Program-made: the position numbers and the translations under genes
From: Flavobacterium panacis
GTDB taxonomy: Bacteria; Bacteroidota; Bacteroidia; Flavobacteriales; Flavobacteriaceae
Assembly (NCBI RefSeq): GCF_024649945.1
Contig: NZ_JANKMS010000005.1
Location: 310,001-374,000, forward strand
Length of the DNA: 64,000 nucleotides
Reading direction: 5' to 3'
Notes under the pieces: model-generated
Seen by the model: the letters and a program-made list of their open reading frames with translations, nothing else
Database searches by the model: none
What the model was told of the DNA's origin: nothing
Shown here: piece after piece, positions 33,834 through 41,174 of the stretch
Layout of the letters: the number at the start of each line of letters is the position of its first letter
Position numbering within the stretch: the stretch's first letter is position 1

Positions 33834-35417
33834 TTACCCGATCCAAATTTTACTTTTCACCAAAGTCATTGTTTGTCTCAAATGCTGATTACATGCAATT
33901 AGAATAATCAAAACTACTAAACCATATCCTACAATCGTATAAATCTCCATATCCGCCAATAAAGTCGATTGTTTTGAAATTGTACCGAAAAGCTTTTTCA
34001 TCGCTAAAACATTGGCATTATCTGCTGAATATCCTTTGGCAATAAAACTTTGAGTTGTCGAAGCAATTGCATTCTGAGCTTCTGGATTTTCTCCTGTTAC
34101 AAATTGACTTAATTTCAGAAAATGTTTTTTATTCAAGAAAACCATGGCATTCTGCATCACACAGAAACCAATTGTACTTCCCCAAAAACGTCCCGAAACA
34201 CCCACAATTCCCGAAGAAACCGCCATATTTGCAGGAACCGAAGAGGTGGTAAACAGAATCAACGGAACAAATAAAAACCCTACTCCGATTCCTTGCAAAA
34301 TGTATGGAATAATAATATCGCTCAATGCAACATCTGGCACAAAAAGAAACGTAAACCAGAAGTGGAAAATAGCAATGAGCGTAAAACCAATCATGAAAAT
34401 AATTTTAGTCGAAACAGATTTCATCAGAAAAAAAGCGGCTAAAATAAGTCCGATTACGTTTCCTAGTCCGTTTATGTACTGAACGCCTGCCACACGTGAT
34501 GGATCCCAATTCCAAATTGAATACATCGCAGAATGACAAAGACTCAATGTTGCTCTGCTGATATAAAAAAGGAAAAACAATAAAAATCCGATTCGCAGAT
34601 TCGCGTATTTTATGACCTCAAAGTTGAAACTCGGCCTTTTTACCAAACGTTCTTTAAAGATGAACAATCCACCAGTTATGAGCGAAATTACCAGCATTAA
34701 AACCATTTCTGAAGATTGAAACCAATATTTTTTCTCTGCGTAAACAAAAAAGTAGGCACCGCAAAGAATCGAAATTAAAACCAAAAAATAACTCATCCAG
34801 TCGATTTGATACAACGGAATCTTCTTCGTAATTCGGTGCCCTCTGAAAGTAACTAAGATTAAAAAGACGTTTAAAACCTGCAGTCCGCCCGAAACATACA
34901 ACATGTATTTCCAGTCGTAATGGTCGAGAAACCACACGGCGATATTCATAATAAACGGCGTAGACAACAACAGCGAGCCGTAATAAAATGAAAACCCGAT
35001 AATGATCGCATTTTTAGAATTGAACTGCTCAATAAGCAATTGTCTGATCGTAATTACAGGAAGCGCCATCAGGATTCCTTCGGCAACTCTCATTAATAAA
35101 AAGACCGAAAAATTGGTTATATAAGCCGATGCAACAATCGTAATTCCGATTAAGGAATAAACTGCCATCAGATAATTTTTCGCAGGAAAAAAACTCGAAA
35201 ATCGGCTTTCTATTAAAATGGTTGCCAGCAGAGTTCCGTAGGTTACGCACATTGCAAACTGCAAATCTTCGGGCTCAATATCCAGAAAACTAGCCGCATA
35301 AGTTACGTTTGACGTGTAAACTCCCAATAAAATCATAGAATGCAGCAAACAAACGAACAAAATAATAATGATCGCCCATCTCGGAACCCATGATTTAAAT
35401 ATACTTTTATCTTCCAT
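33834..35417 (-). CDS. MFS efflux permease (DHA2/EmrB-like)
   Basis: A 527-residue major facilitator with about 14 hydrophobic segments, the number of the DHA2 drug:H+ antiporter family. Start at the ATG at 35417 (MEDKSIFKSWVPRWAIII), one base after the end of the HlyD gene. With the preceding HlyD-family adaptor and TolC-family channel it would form a tripartite pump that exports drugs, dyes or metabolites across both membranes. The classic motif C is not obvious, and substrate is unknown. Confidence 0.85.
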   Translation of the reverse strand: MEDKSIFKSWVPRWAIIIILFVCLLHSMILLGVYTSNVTYAASFLDIEPEDLQFAMCVTYGTLLATILIESRFSSFFPAKNYLMAVYSLIGITIVASAYITNFSVFLLMRVAEGILMALPVITIRQLLIEQFNSKNAIIIGFSFYYGSLLLSTPFIMNIAVWFLDHYDWKYMLYVSGGLQVLNVFLILVTFRGHRITKKIPLYQIDWMSYFLVLISILCGAYFFVYAEKKYWFQSSEMVLMLVISLITGGLFIFKERLVKRPSFNFEVIKYANLRIGFLLFFLFYISRATLSLCHSAMYSIWNWDPSRVAGVQYINGLGNVIGLILAAFFLMKSVSTKIIFMIGFTLIAIFHFWFTFLFVPDVALSDIIIPYILQGIGVGFLFVPLILFTTSSVPANMAVSSGIVGVSGRFWGSTIGFCVMQNAMVFLNKKHFLKLSQFVTGENPEAQNAIASTTQSFIAKGYSADNANVLAMKKLFGTISKQSTLLADMEIYTIVGYGLVVLIILIACNQHLRQTMTLVKSKIWIG

Positions 35418-35418
35418 T

Positions 35419-36471
35419 TTATTTGTGCGCAGCAACAACTGTAATATTCATTCCTGCTCTTAAAAAATCGGTTTGTTTGTCTTGTTCTTTTAACTGAATT
35501 CTAACTGGAATTCTCTGTTCAATTTTCACGAAGTTTCCAGTTGCATTATCTGGAGGAAGCAACGAAAATCTCGCACCGCTCGCAGGCGATAACGAAGCAA
35601 TTGTCCCCACAAAAGTTTTATTATCTATAGCATCAGCTTTAATTTCTACTTCTTGCCCAACGGTTAAATATTGTAATTGCGTTTCTTTAAAATTGGCTGT
35701 AATCCATTTTTCTTTACTTACAATAGAAAGCAAAGACTGTCCTTCTTTTACCATTTGTCCTGGTTGTAAAGTTCGTTTTCCAACCCAGCCGTCATAAGGC
35801 GCTGTAATTACCGTGTACGAAAGAAACAATGCCGCATTGTCTGCAACAGCTTGTTTTGAAGCAATATTGGTCTGTGTTGTCGGAACATTCGCTTCAGCAA
35901 CAGAAGTACTTAAAGAAGCCGAATGAATTCTGTTTTTCATTTCTGAAAAATGCGCTTGTGCCGATTCGTAGTCTGCTTTTACTTTTTCTAATTGTTGAGA
36001 AGTCGCTGCTTCTTCACTAACCAAAGCTTTATATCTTTCGTATTCTAATTTGGTTTTCCAAAGATTTGCTTTTGCAGCCTCTAATTGTGCTTCGTTAATT
36101 GCCGTTGCACTTGCTGTGTTAATAGCATTTTTCTGAGCTACAACGTTATTTTGCTCTGCGTTTTGAACATCGGCAAGAGCCACATTCAATTTCGATTTGT
36201 ATTCTCTGTTATCAATCACCACCAAAGTATCGCCTTTATGCACAAATTGGTTTTCGTCAAAACGAACTTCCTGTACATAACCCGTAATTCTCGACATAAT
36301 TGGCGTAACGTATTGTTCTACCTGAGCGTCATTGGTTTCTTCGTGATTTCTGTTAAACACATAAAACCAAATTCCCAAAATAACCCCGCTTACAACCAGT
36401 GTGCACGCAATAATTGTTATTAGTATATGAAACGTCTTATTTCTTTTAGTTTCATTTTTTATCTTAACCAT
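35419..36471 (-). CDS. HlyD/EmrA-family membrane fusion protein
   Basis: Periplasmic adaptor of the pump. One N-terminal transmembrane helix (about 13-34), a biotinyl-lipoyl-like half motif (YVTPIMSRITGYVQEVRFDENQ...DTLVVID), a long alpha-helical hairpin (about 90-200, Ala/Glu/Lys rich), the second lipoyl half (ITAPYDGWVGKRTLQPGQ) and a beta-barrel region. The length of 350 is normal for EmrA. Middle gene of the TolC-HlyD-MFS operon. Confidence 0.92.
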   Translation of the reverse strand: MVKIKNETKRNKTFHILITIIACTLVVSGVILGIWFYVFNRNHEETNDAQVEQYVTPIMSRITGYVQEVRFDENQFVHKGDTLVVIDNREYKSKLNVALADVQNAEQNNVVAQKNAINTASATAINEAQLEAAKANLWKTKLEYERYKALVSEEAATSQQLEKVKADYESAQAHFSEMKNRIHSASLSTSVAEANVPTTQTNIASKQAVADNAALFLSYTVITAPYDGWVGKRTLQPGQMVKEGQSLLSIVSKEKWITANFKETQLQYLTVGQEVEIKADAIDNKTFVGTIASLSPASGARFSLLPPDNATGNFVKIEQRIPVRIQLKEQDKQTDFLRAGMNITVVAAHK

Positions 36472-36531
36472 CTTTTTATCTCTTTATCTTAGTTCTTTAA
36501 AATCTTGCTTCTTTCTTCTAACTTTTCATAT

Positions 36532-37893
36532 TTAACTTCCCGCATTAGGCATAATCCCCGCCGTATGCATCATCTCATAATGTTTCAAAACAGCATCCAA
36601 TCGAGTAGAGATTTTGTTGTATTTCGCTTGAAGCAAAGCATTATCAGCATCGACCATTTCTGTAATCAAAACCAATTGGTTTAAATATTTCAGCTTTACG
36701 ATTCGGTAGTTTTCTTCGGCTAAATCCAAAGCTTTGTCTACTACGACAAACTTTTCAAGGATTTCCTGATACTGCGTATGCTCTTTGTACAACTGATCCT
36801 GAATTTCATCTTTCAAAATTTCATTCTGCATTTTCTGTGCATCGATTTTCGTATTTGCTTTTGCCACTTTCGTTTTGTTTTTATACAAAGCCGAAAGATC
36901 AAAACGCGCCTCGATACCCACCTGACCTAAAGTGTACAAATAGGGATTTGGCGGAAAGAATTTGTAGTTTGGATAATAAAAACCATAATTCCCGAAGAAA
37001 TCTACAGTTGGCAGATAATTCCCTTTTACCAATTTCAATTCAGTTTTACTGATGTCCAATTCCTGACTTGCCATTCTCATTTCTTCATTCTGCATGGCTT
37101 TGCTCAAATAGAAATCATACGGATCTACACCGTTCATTTCGTCCAAACTTGACGTTGTGTCGATAGCAATTTCTTCGTTTTCTGGAATCTGAATCAACGT
37201 CTTCAGATCGTGAAGTGCGATTTTAATGTTTTTGGAGTTTGTCAACGCATTCAATTCACGATCTGAGAGTTGTAATTCGGCACGTATAACCTCATTTTTG
37301 GTCACCGTTCCGTGTTTCTGAAGCGATTGTACTTCTTTTAATCGGTTCTTCTCTTCTTTGATATTTTCTTCAAATATCTTTTGAAGTTCCATCATTTTAT
37401 AAATCGCCAGATAATTGGCCACAACTTGCAGCTCAATATCATTTTCTGTTTTTTCCGATTTTATTTTTGCAATTTCGTTTTCTTGATTCGCAATTTTAAT
37501 CGCGTTATTAATCTTGTTTCCAACGTAAATTGGCATTTTAAAAGTTGAATTAACCTCATAGATTTCAGGAATTGCTTTGGTAACTTCTTTTCCGTTTAAG
37601 AAACCATCTCCTTTAAATTCTGTAATGTTGGTAATTCTAGAGTACATTCCGTTAAGTTGTACATCTGGTAATCTAAGTTCTTTTCTTTCTTTGATGTTTT
37701 GCTCAGCGAGCGTAATCTCCAGTTGAGATTTAAGGACTTTTTTGTTGTTTTCCTTCGCCAGTTTCATCGCTTCTTGTAAAGAAACCGTATGAACTTCCTG
37801 AGCATGTAAACTATTGAATACTAAAACCATTAGTAAAATCAATAAGCTTCTGGGAAAACAATCTTCTTTAGAGTTTGTTTTTGTAAGGAACAT
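36532..37893 (-). CDS. TolC-family outer-membrane channel
   Basis: A 453-residue outer-membrane efflux protein. Signal peptide to about residue 31 (SLHAQ). Two homologous halves of the OEP family: VSLQEAMKLAKENNKKVLKS with LRLPDVQLNG, and YDFYLSKAMQNEEMRMASQE with GNYLPTVDFFGNYG, each with long coiled-coil helices. First gene of the efflux operon, 60 bases before the HlyD gene. Confidence 0.92.
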   Translation of the reverse strand: MFLTKTNSKEDCFPRSLLILLMVLVFNSLHAQEVHTVSLQEAMKLAKENNKKVLKSQLEITLAEQNIKERKELRLPDVQLNGMYSRITNITEFKGDGFLNGKEVTKAIPEIYEVNSTFKMPIYVGNKINNAIKIANQENEIAKIKSEKTENDIELQVVANYLAIYKMMELQKIFEENIKEEKNRLKEVQSLQKHGTVTKNEVIRAELQLSDRELNALTNSKNIKIALHDLKTLIQIPENEEIAIDTTSSLDEMNGVDPYDFYLSKAMQNEEMRMASQELDISKTELKLVKGNYLPTVDFFGNYGFYYPNYKFFPPNPYLYTLGQVGIEARFDLSALYKNKTKVAKANTKIDAQKMQNEILKDEIQDQLYKEHTQYQEILEKFVVVDKALDLAEENYRIVKLKYLNQLVLITEMVDADNALLQAKYNKISTRLDAVLKHYEMMHTAGIMPNAGS

Positions 37894-38053
37894 GAATATT
37901 TGAATATTTGATGCTGCAAAGTTCCTTCATTTTTTCGTTGGCGGAAGATTATTAAAAGCCAACAACATATTCATTTCGGACAAATGTTAAAATTTCATTT
38001 TTCGAAAACGTTATATTAAAATACTGGAAAACAAACAGTTGAAGATAAAAATT

Positions 38054-38205
38054 ATTTCACGCAGATTTAAAGTGATTTTAGCAGATGAGCGCAGATTTAT
38101 TTTTTACTCTCGCTCCCGATAGCTATCGGGATTGGCAGATTAAGCAGATAAATTTTTAAAATAATCTGCAAAATCAGCTTAAATCTTTTTAAATCTGCGT
38201 GAAAT
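38054..38205. repeat. ttcacgcagatt palindrome, copy 2, with inner CCCGATAGCTATCGGG
   Basis: Perfect 18-base arms (38054-38071 ATTTCACGCAGATTTAAA; 38188-38205). Nested inside is the 16-base perfect palindrome 38115-38130. It fills most of the 415-base gap between araC-like and tolC-like genes; otherwise I see no gene in 37894-38308. Confidence 0.75.
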
Positions 38206-38308
38206 AATTATTTACACACTGCAAAAATCCCCTAAATCTGCGGAATCTGCGAGAGAAAATTTTAAGTTATAGAATAAGAAAATCGGCAAATATGCATGAA
38301 ATAAAAAT

Positions 38309-39133
38309 CTACTTATTACGCTCCAAAATTTCCTCCCCGTTTAAGTAATCAGAAGGTCTTTGGCCTAAAATCTTAAAAAAAGTATTACTGAAAGTCGGAA
38401 CACTATTATAACCAACTTCTAGAGCTACCTCTTTTACAGAAAGCTTTCTTTCTAATAAAAGCTCGATCGCTTTGAGGATTCTTCGAATAGTATAATATTG
38501 AATAAAAGACATTTTGAGATCTTTTTGAAACAAGCGATACAAAGAGCGTTCGCTATAACCAAATTCATGCGCCACATCGGCAAAGAGAATTGTTTCTCCG
38601 AGATTGTTTTCTATGTGTCGAAGAATTTTCCCTAGTCGTTTATCTTTAGGCTGAGGCAGTTCTAAAGGCAGATTATTAGTGCATATTTGAGGAAGAATTG
38701 CTTTTATAGCTTTTGCAATCACAAAATTCGGAGTGTTTTTTTTCAAATCTCCATTCCACTGATTGGTAAACATCATCATTTGAAGAAGTAAATTATTCAC
38801 TGGATAAATACCTTCTTTTTTATAGAAATCATCTTCATCTTTTTCAACTGGAAAATAAAGATTTCGCATCATCACATGTTCCGACTTCGGTTCAATGCTA
38901 TGTTCCAATCCGGCAGGAATCCAAATAAAATGTCTTGCTGGAAGAAAATAAGACTTTGTTTCAGTAGTCACAAAAACTACATCGCCTTCTGCATAGAGCA
39001 TCTGCGCTTTATTGTGTTTGTGTGTTGGAACAAGTAATTCGCCCATTATATCATGATGACAATAAATGCTTTTTTTATCAGCATCTACTTTATTGAGATA
39101 ATATTTGTCCACTTTGAATGTGCCTTGTTCCAT
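38309..39133 (-). CDS. AraC-family transcriptional regulator
   Basis: A 274-residue regulator with an N-terminal cupin-like sensing domain (HNKAQMLYAEGDVVFVTT, FIWIPAGLEHSIEP) and a C-terminal AraC HTH pair: LGETILFADVAHEFGYSERS, YRLFQKDLKMSFIQY, and VKEVALEVGYNSVPTFSNTF ending GQRPSDYL. The ATG at 39133 is preferred; the longer frame adds residues encoded in repeat DNA. It lies directly upstream of the efflux operon on the same strand and probably controls it. Confidence 0.9.
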   Translation of the reverse strand: MEQGTFKVDKYYLNKVDADKKSIYCHHDIMGELLVPTHKHNKAQMLYAEGDVVFVTTETKSYFLPARHFIWIPAGLEHSIEPKSEHVMMRNLYFPVEKDEDDFYKKEGIYPVNNLLLQMMMFTNQWNGDLKKNTPNFVIAKAIKAILPQICTNNLPLELPQPKDKRLGKILRHIENNLGETILFADVAHEFGYSERSLYRLFQKDLKMSFIQYYTIRRILKAIELLLERKLSVKEVALEVGYNSVPTFSNTFFKILGQRPSDYLNGEEILERNK

Positions 39134-39198
39134 GATATAAAGATAGGGAAGAAATAAATTCCAATATTTAAAAATTCCAAAACTGGAATCTAAAAAAA

Positions 39199-39352
39199 TT
39201 AACCGCAAAGAACGCAAGGATTTTTTTTCTAGGATGGCGCTTATAAACGCAAAGTTCGCAAAGCTTTATCGTATAGCCTCGCGAACTTTTATAAATCTTG
39301 CAAAAAAACCTTTGCGAACTTTGCGTAAATCTTAGCGCCTTTGCAGTTAAAC
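39199..39352. repeat. cgcaaagttcgcaaag composite palindrome
   Basis: Left part ccgcaaagaacgcaagg, cgcaaagttcgcaaag; right part cctttgcgaactttgcg, gcgcctttgcagtt, with an inner gcctcgcgaac. Arms pair imperfectly. No gene. Confidence 0.55.
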
Positions 39353-39372
39353 CACGCAAAATGCATAAAAAC

Positions 39373-39402
39373 AAAAAAGCCTCTCATTAAGAGAAGCTTT
39401 TT
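39373..39402 (-). terminator. terminator of tRNA-Asp copy 1
   Basis: AAAAAGCCTCTC, loop attaa, GAGAAGCTTTTT with one internal mismatch; on the minus strand it ends in a T-run, 12 bases after the tRNA. Confidence 0.65.
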
Positions 39403-39413
39403 ACAAACTTAGG

Positions 39414-39487
39414 CGGTCTGGACGGGACTCGAACCCGCGACCCCATGCGTGACAGGCATGTATTCTAACCAACTGAACTACCAAACC
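39414..39487 (-). tRNA. tRNA-Asp (anticodon GUC), copy 1
   Basis: Minus strand: acceptor GGTTTGG (39487-39481) pairs with CCAGACC (39421-39415), discriminator G at 39414, no encoded CCA. Anticodon loop CTGTCAC gives GTC; T-loop GTTCGAGTC is intact. Identical in sequence to copy 2 at 40088. Confidence 0.96.
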
Positions 39488-39504
39488 CTGCGTTATTGTG
39501 GGTG

Positions 39505-39534
39505 CAAAAATACAACAGAATTTCGTTTCTGCAA
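39505..39534 (-). promoter_or_regulatory. promoter of tRNA-Asp copy 1
   Basis: Minus strand TTG (39534-39532), 19-base spacer, TATTTTTG (39512-39505), 17 bases before the tRNA. Confidence 0.7.
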
Positions 39535-39786
39535 GCGTTTTTACGAATAAAATTTTCAGAATTTTTTAATTGATTAAATTCCAATATTTTAAAAATTAAA
39601 ATTTTGATCAAAAAGTAGGAAGTTTCTTTTACCAACCATAAAACATATCAAAATAAAAGCATAATCCCGACAACTATCTGCAACAAAGCTGTATCAAATT
39701 ATAGCTTTGTGAACTTTGTATTCTTAAAAAAACCTTTGTGAACTTTGCGTATTCTTTGCGCTCTTTGCGGTAAAATCTTTACGGAA

Positions 39787-39879
39787 TTATGTGTGTGATT
39801 TCTCCTTTCAGTCGAAATGACAAACTGTGTCGAGATTGGAATTTGGACTCGAGCGATAGCGAACAGGCGAAGCAATTTA
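39787..39879. repeat. repeat fragments: tcgaaatgac arm plus 44-base repeat copy 2
   Basis: 39790-39828 is a lone, interrupted arm of the gtgtgatttctcc...tcgaaatgac family, and 39835-39878 is the exact second copy of the 44-base repeat at 32771-32814. A 64-codon open frame across these repeats is not a gene. Confidence 0.65.
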
Positions 39880-39929
39880 ATTTTGAGAATTCAAAATCAT
39901 TGGAATTTACCTTTTCACAAAAGGTCTTA

Positions 39930-39986
39930 AATCAAAAAAGCCATCCACAAAAGTGGAAAGCTTTTCATTGGTCTAACTACTAAACC
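39930..39986 (-). other. possible remnant of a third tRNA-Asp unit
   Basis: A terminator-like hairpin (aaaagccatccac / gtggaaagctttt, about 39931-39965) is followed at 39970-39986 by GGTCTAACTACTAAACC, which looks like the two ends of the tRNA-Asp gene (ggtct...ctaac and taccaaacc) joined by deletion of the middle. No promoter is left. Confidence 0.35.
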
Positions 39987-40050
39987 AGCTACGAGTTACA
40001 AAGTCGTAGCAAAACAACACAACTAATCTTAGATACCGTATTTGGGCAAA

Positions 40051-40076
40051 AAAGCCTTTCTGTTACGAAAGGCTTT
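40051..40076 (-). terminator. terminator of tRNA-Asp copy 2
   Basis: AAAGCCTTTC (40051-40060), loop tgttac, GAAAGGCTTT (40067-40076), T-run on the minus strand. Confidence 0.75.
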
Positions 40077-40087
40077 CCCCAATATTG

Positions 40088-40161
40088 CGGTCTGGACGGG
40101 ACTCGAACCCGCGACCCCATGCGTGACAGGCATGTATTCTAACCAACTGAACTACCAAACC
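40088..40161 (-). tRNA. tRNA-Asp (anticodon GUC), copy 2
   Basis: Same sequence and structure as copy 1, acceptor 40161-40155 with 40095-40089, discriminator at 40088. The two copies have separate promoters and terminators, so they arose by duplication of the complete unit. Confidence 0.96.
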
Positions 40162-40179
40162 TCTGCGTTATTGCGGTTG

Positions 40180-40209
40180 CAAAGATATAACAGAATTTCA
40201 TATCTGCAA
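40180..40209 (-). promoter_or_regulatory. promoter of tRNA-Asp copy 2
   Basis: Minus strand TTG (40209-40207), 19-base spacer, TATCTTTG (40187-40180). The surrounding tgcgttattg...cagaatttc...tctgcaag is shared with copy 1. Confidence 0.7.
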
Positions 40210-40247
40210 GCCTTTTTATAAAAAAAATTAAAAATTTCTTTAAAACA

Positions 40248-41174
40248 TTATCCAAAGTTTTGTTTTTCAACCAAATATGTGGTCAATATTTTTTCAAAAT
40301 TATCGCCAACATTTACGGGAACGTACTTAATTTGGTTCTTCGCGCAGGTTAAAGCCAGGTTTTTAAAGTAGGCTTCTACCCTTTTTTCGTATTCCTGTTT
40401 TACATTATCAGCAAAAATAGAAACCTCTTCTCCAGATTCTAAGTCAATGAACTTTCTTGGCGTGTTGTCAAAATCAAACTTCATTTCGGTTTGATTGTCA
40501 ACCACATGAAACAAAACTACTTTGTGTTTGTTGTGTTTTAAATGTTGCAAAGCGTTGAATAATTTCTCGTCATCCTGCGTTTGAAACATATCTGTAAACA
40601 AAATAATCATCGATCGGCGGTGCATTTTTTCTGCTATCTGGTGCAGATATGTAATCGTATCAGTGGTTTTCTTTGCTTTTGGCTGTTCTAATAATTGTTC
40701 CAGTTTGTTCAAAAGCATTCTGTGATGGCGATCGCTTCCTTTTTCGGGAGCATAATATTCGTAAGAATCAGAGAAAACGCTTAAACCAACCGCATCGCGC
40801 TGTTTCTTTAAAATATTCATCAAAACTGCCGAAGCCAAAACTGCAAAACCAATCTTCTTTTCATAAAAAGACTGATTCGATTTCAGTTCAGGATAATGCA
40901 TTGACGACGAATTATCAACAATCAAATGACAGCGTAAATTGGTTTCTTCCTCAAAACGTTTCGTGTATAAACGATCGGTTTTGGCGAATAATTTCCAGTC
41001 GATATGTTTGGTGCTTTCGCCTGCGTTATAGACTTTATGCTCGGCAAATTCGGCCGAAAATCCATGAAACGGACTCTTGTGCATTCCAGATATAAAACCT
41101 TCCACAACCTGATTTGCCAGCATTTCGAGATGCTGAAAACTCGAGACTTTCTCTATTTCCGATTCAATTTTCAT
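40248..41174 (-). CDS. DUF58 family protein
   Basis: A 308-residue protein with the DUF58 signature HKVYNAGESTKHIDWKLFAK followed by RLYTKRFEEET and a von Willebrand A-like fold: LIVDNSSSMHYP is a MIDAS-type DxSxS motif. DUF58 proteins usually work with MoxR ATPases, but no MoxR gene is adjacent here. Its ATG overlaps the end of the M1 aminopeptidase gene by four bases, so it is co-translated with that gene. Confidence 0.87.
   Translation of the reverse strand: MKIESEIEKVSSFQHLEMLANQVVEGFISGMHKSPFHGFSAEFAEHKVYNAGESTKHIDWKLFAKTDRLYTKRFEEETNLRCHLIVDNSSSMHYPELKSNQSFYEKKIGFAVLASAVLMNILKKQRDAVGLSVFSDSYEYYAPEKGSDRHHRMLLNKLEQLLEQPKAKKTTDTITYLHQIAEKMHRRSMIILFTDMFQTQDDEKLFNALQHLKHNKHKVVLFHVVDNQTEMKFDFDNTPRKFIDLESGEEVSIFADNVKQEYEKRVEAYFKNLALTCAKNQIKYVPVNVGDNFEKILTTYLVEKQNFG

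Noticed and set aside
34055..34482. Plus-strand frames inside the MFS gene
   Set aside because: Antisense shadows of a well-supported 14-helix transporter, as are the other overlapping opposite-strand frames in the window.
39789..39983. 64-codon open frame between the tRNA-Asp genes
   Set aside because: Made of two known repeat pieces and the tRNA remnant region.
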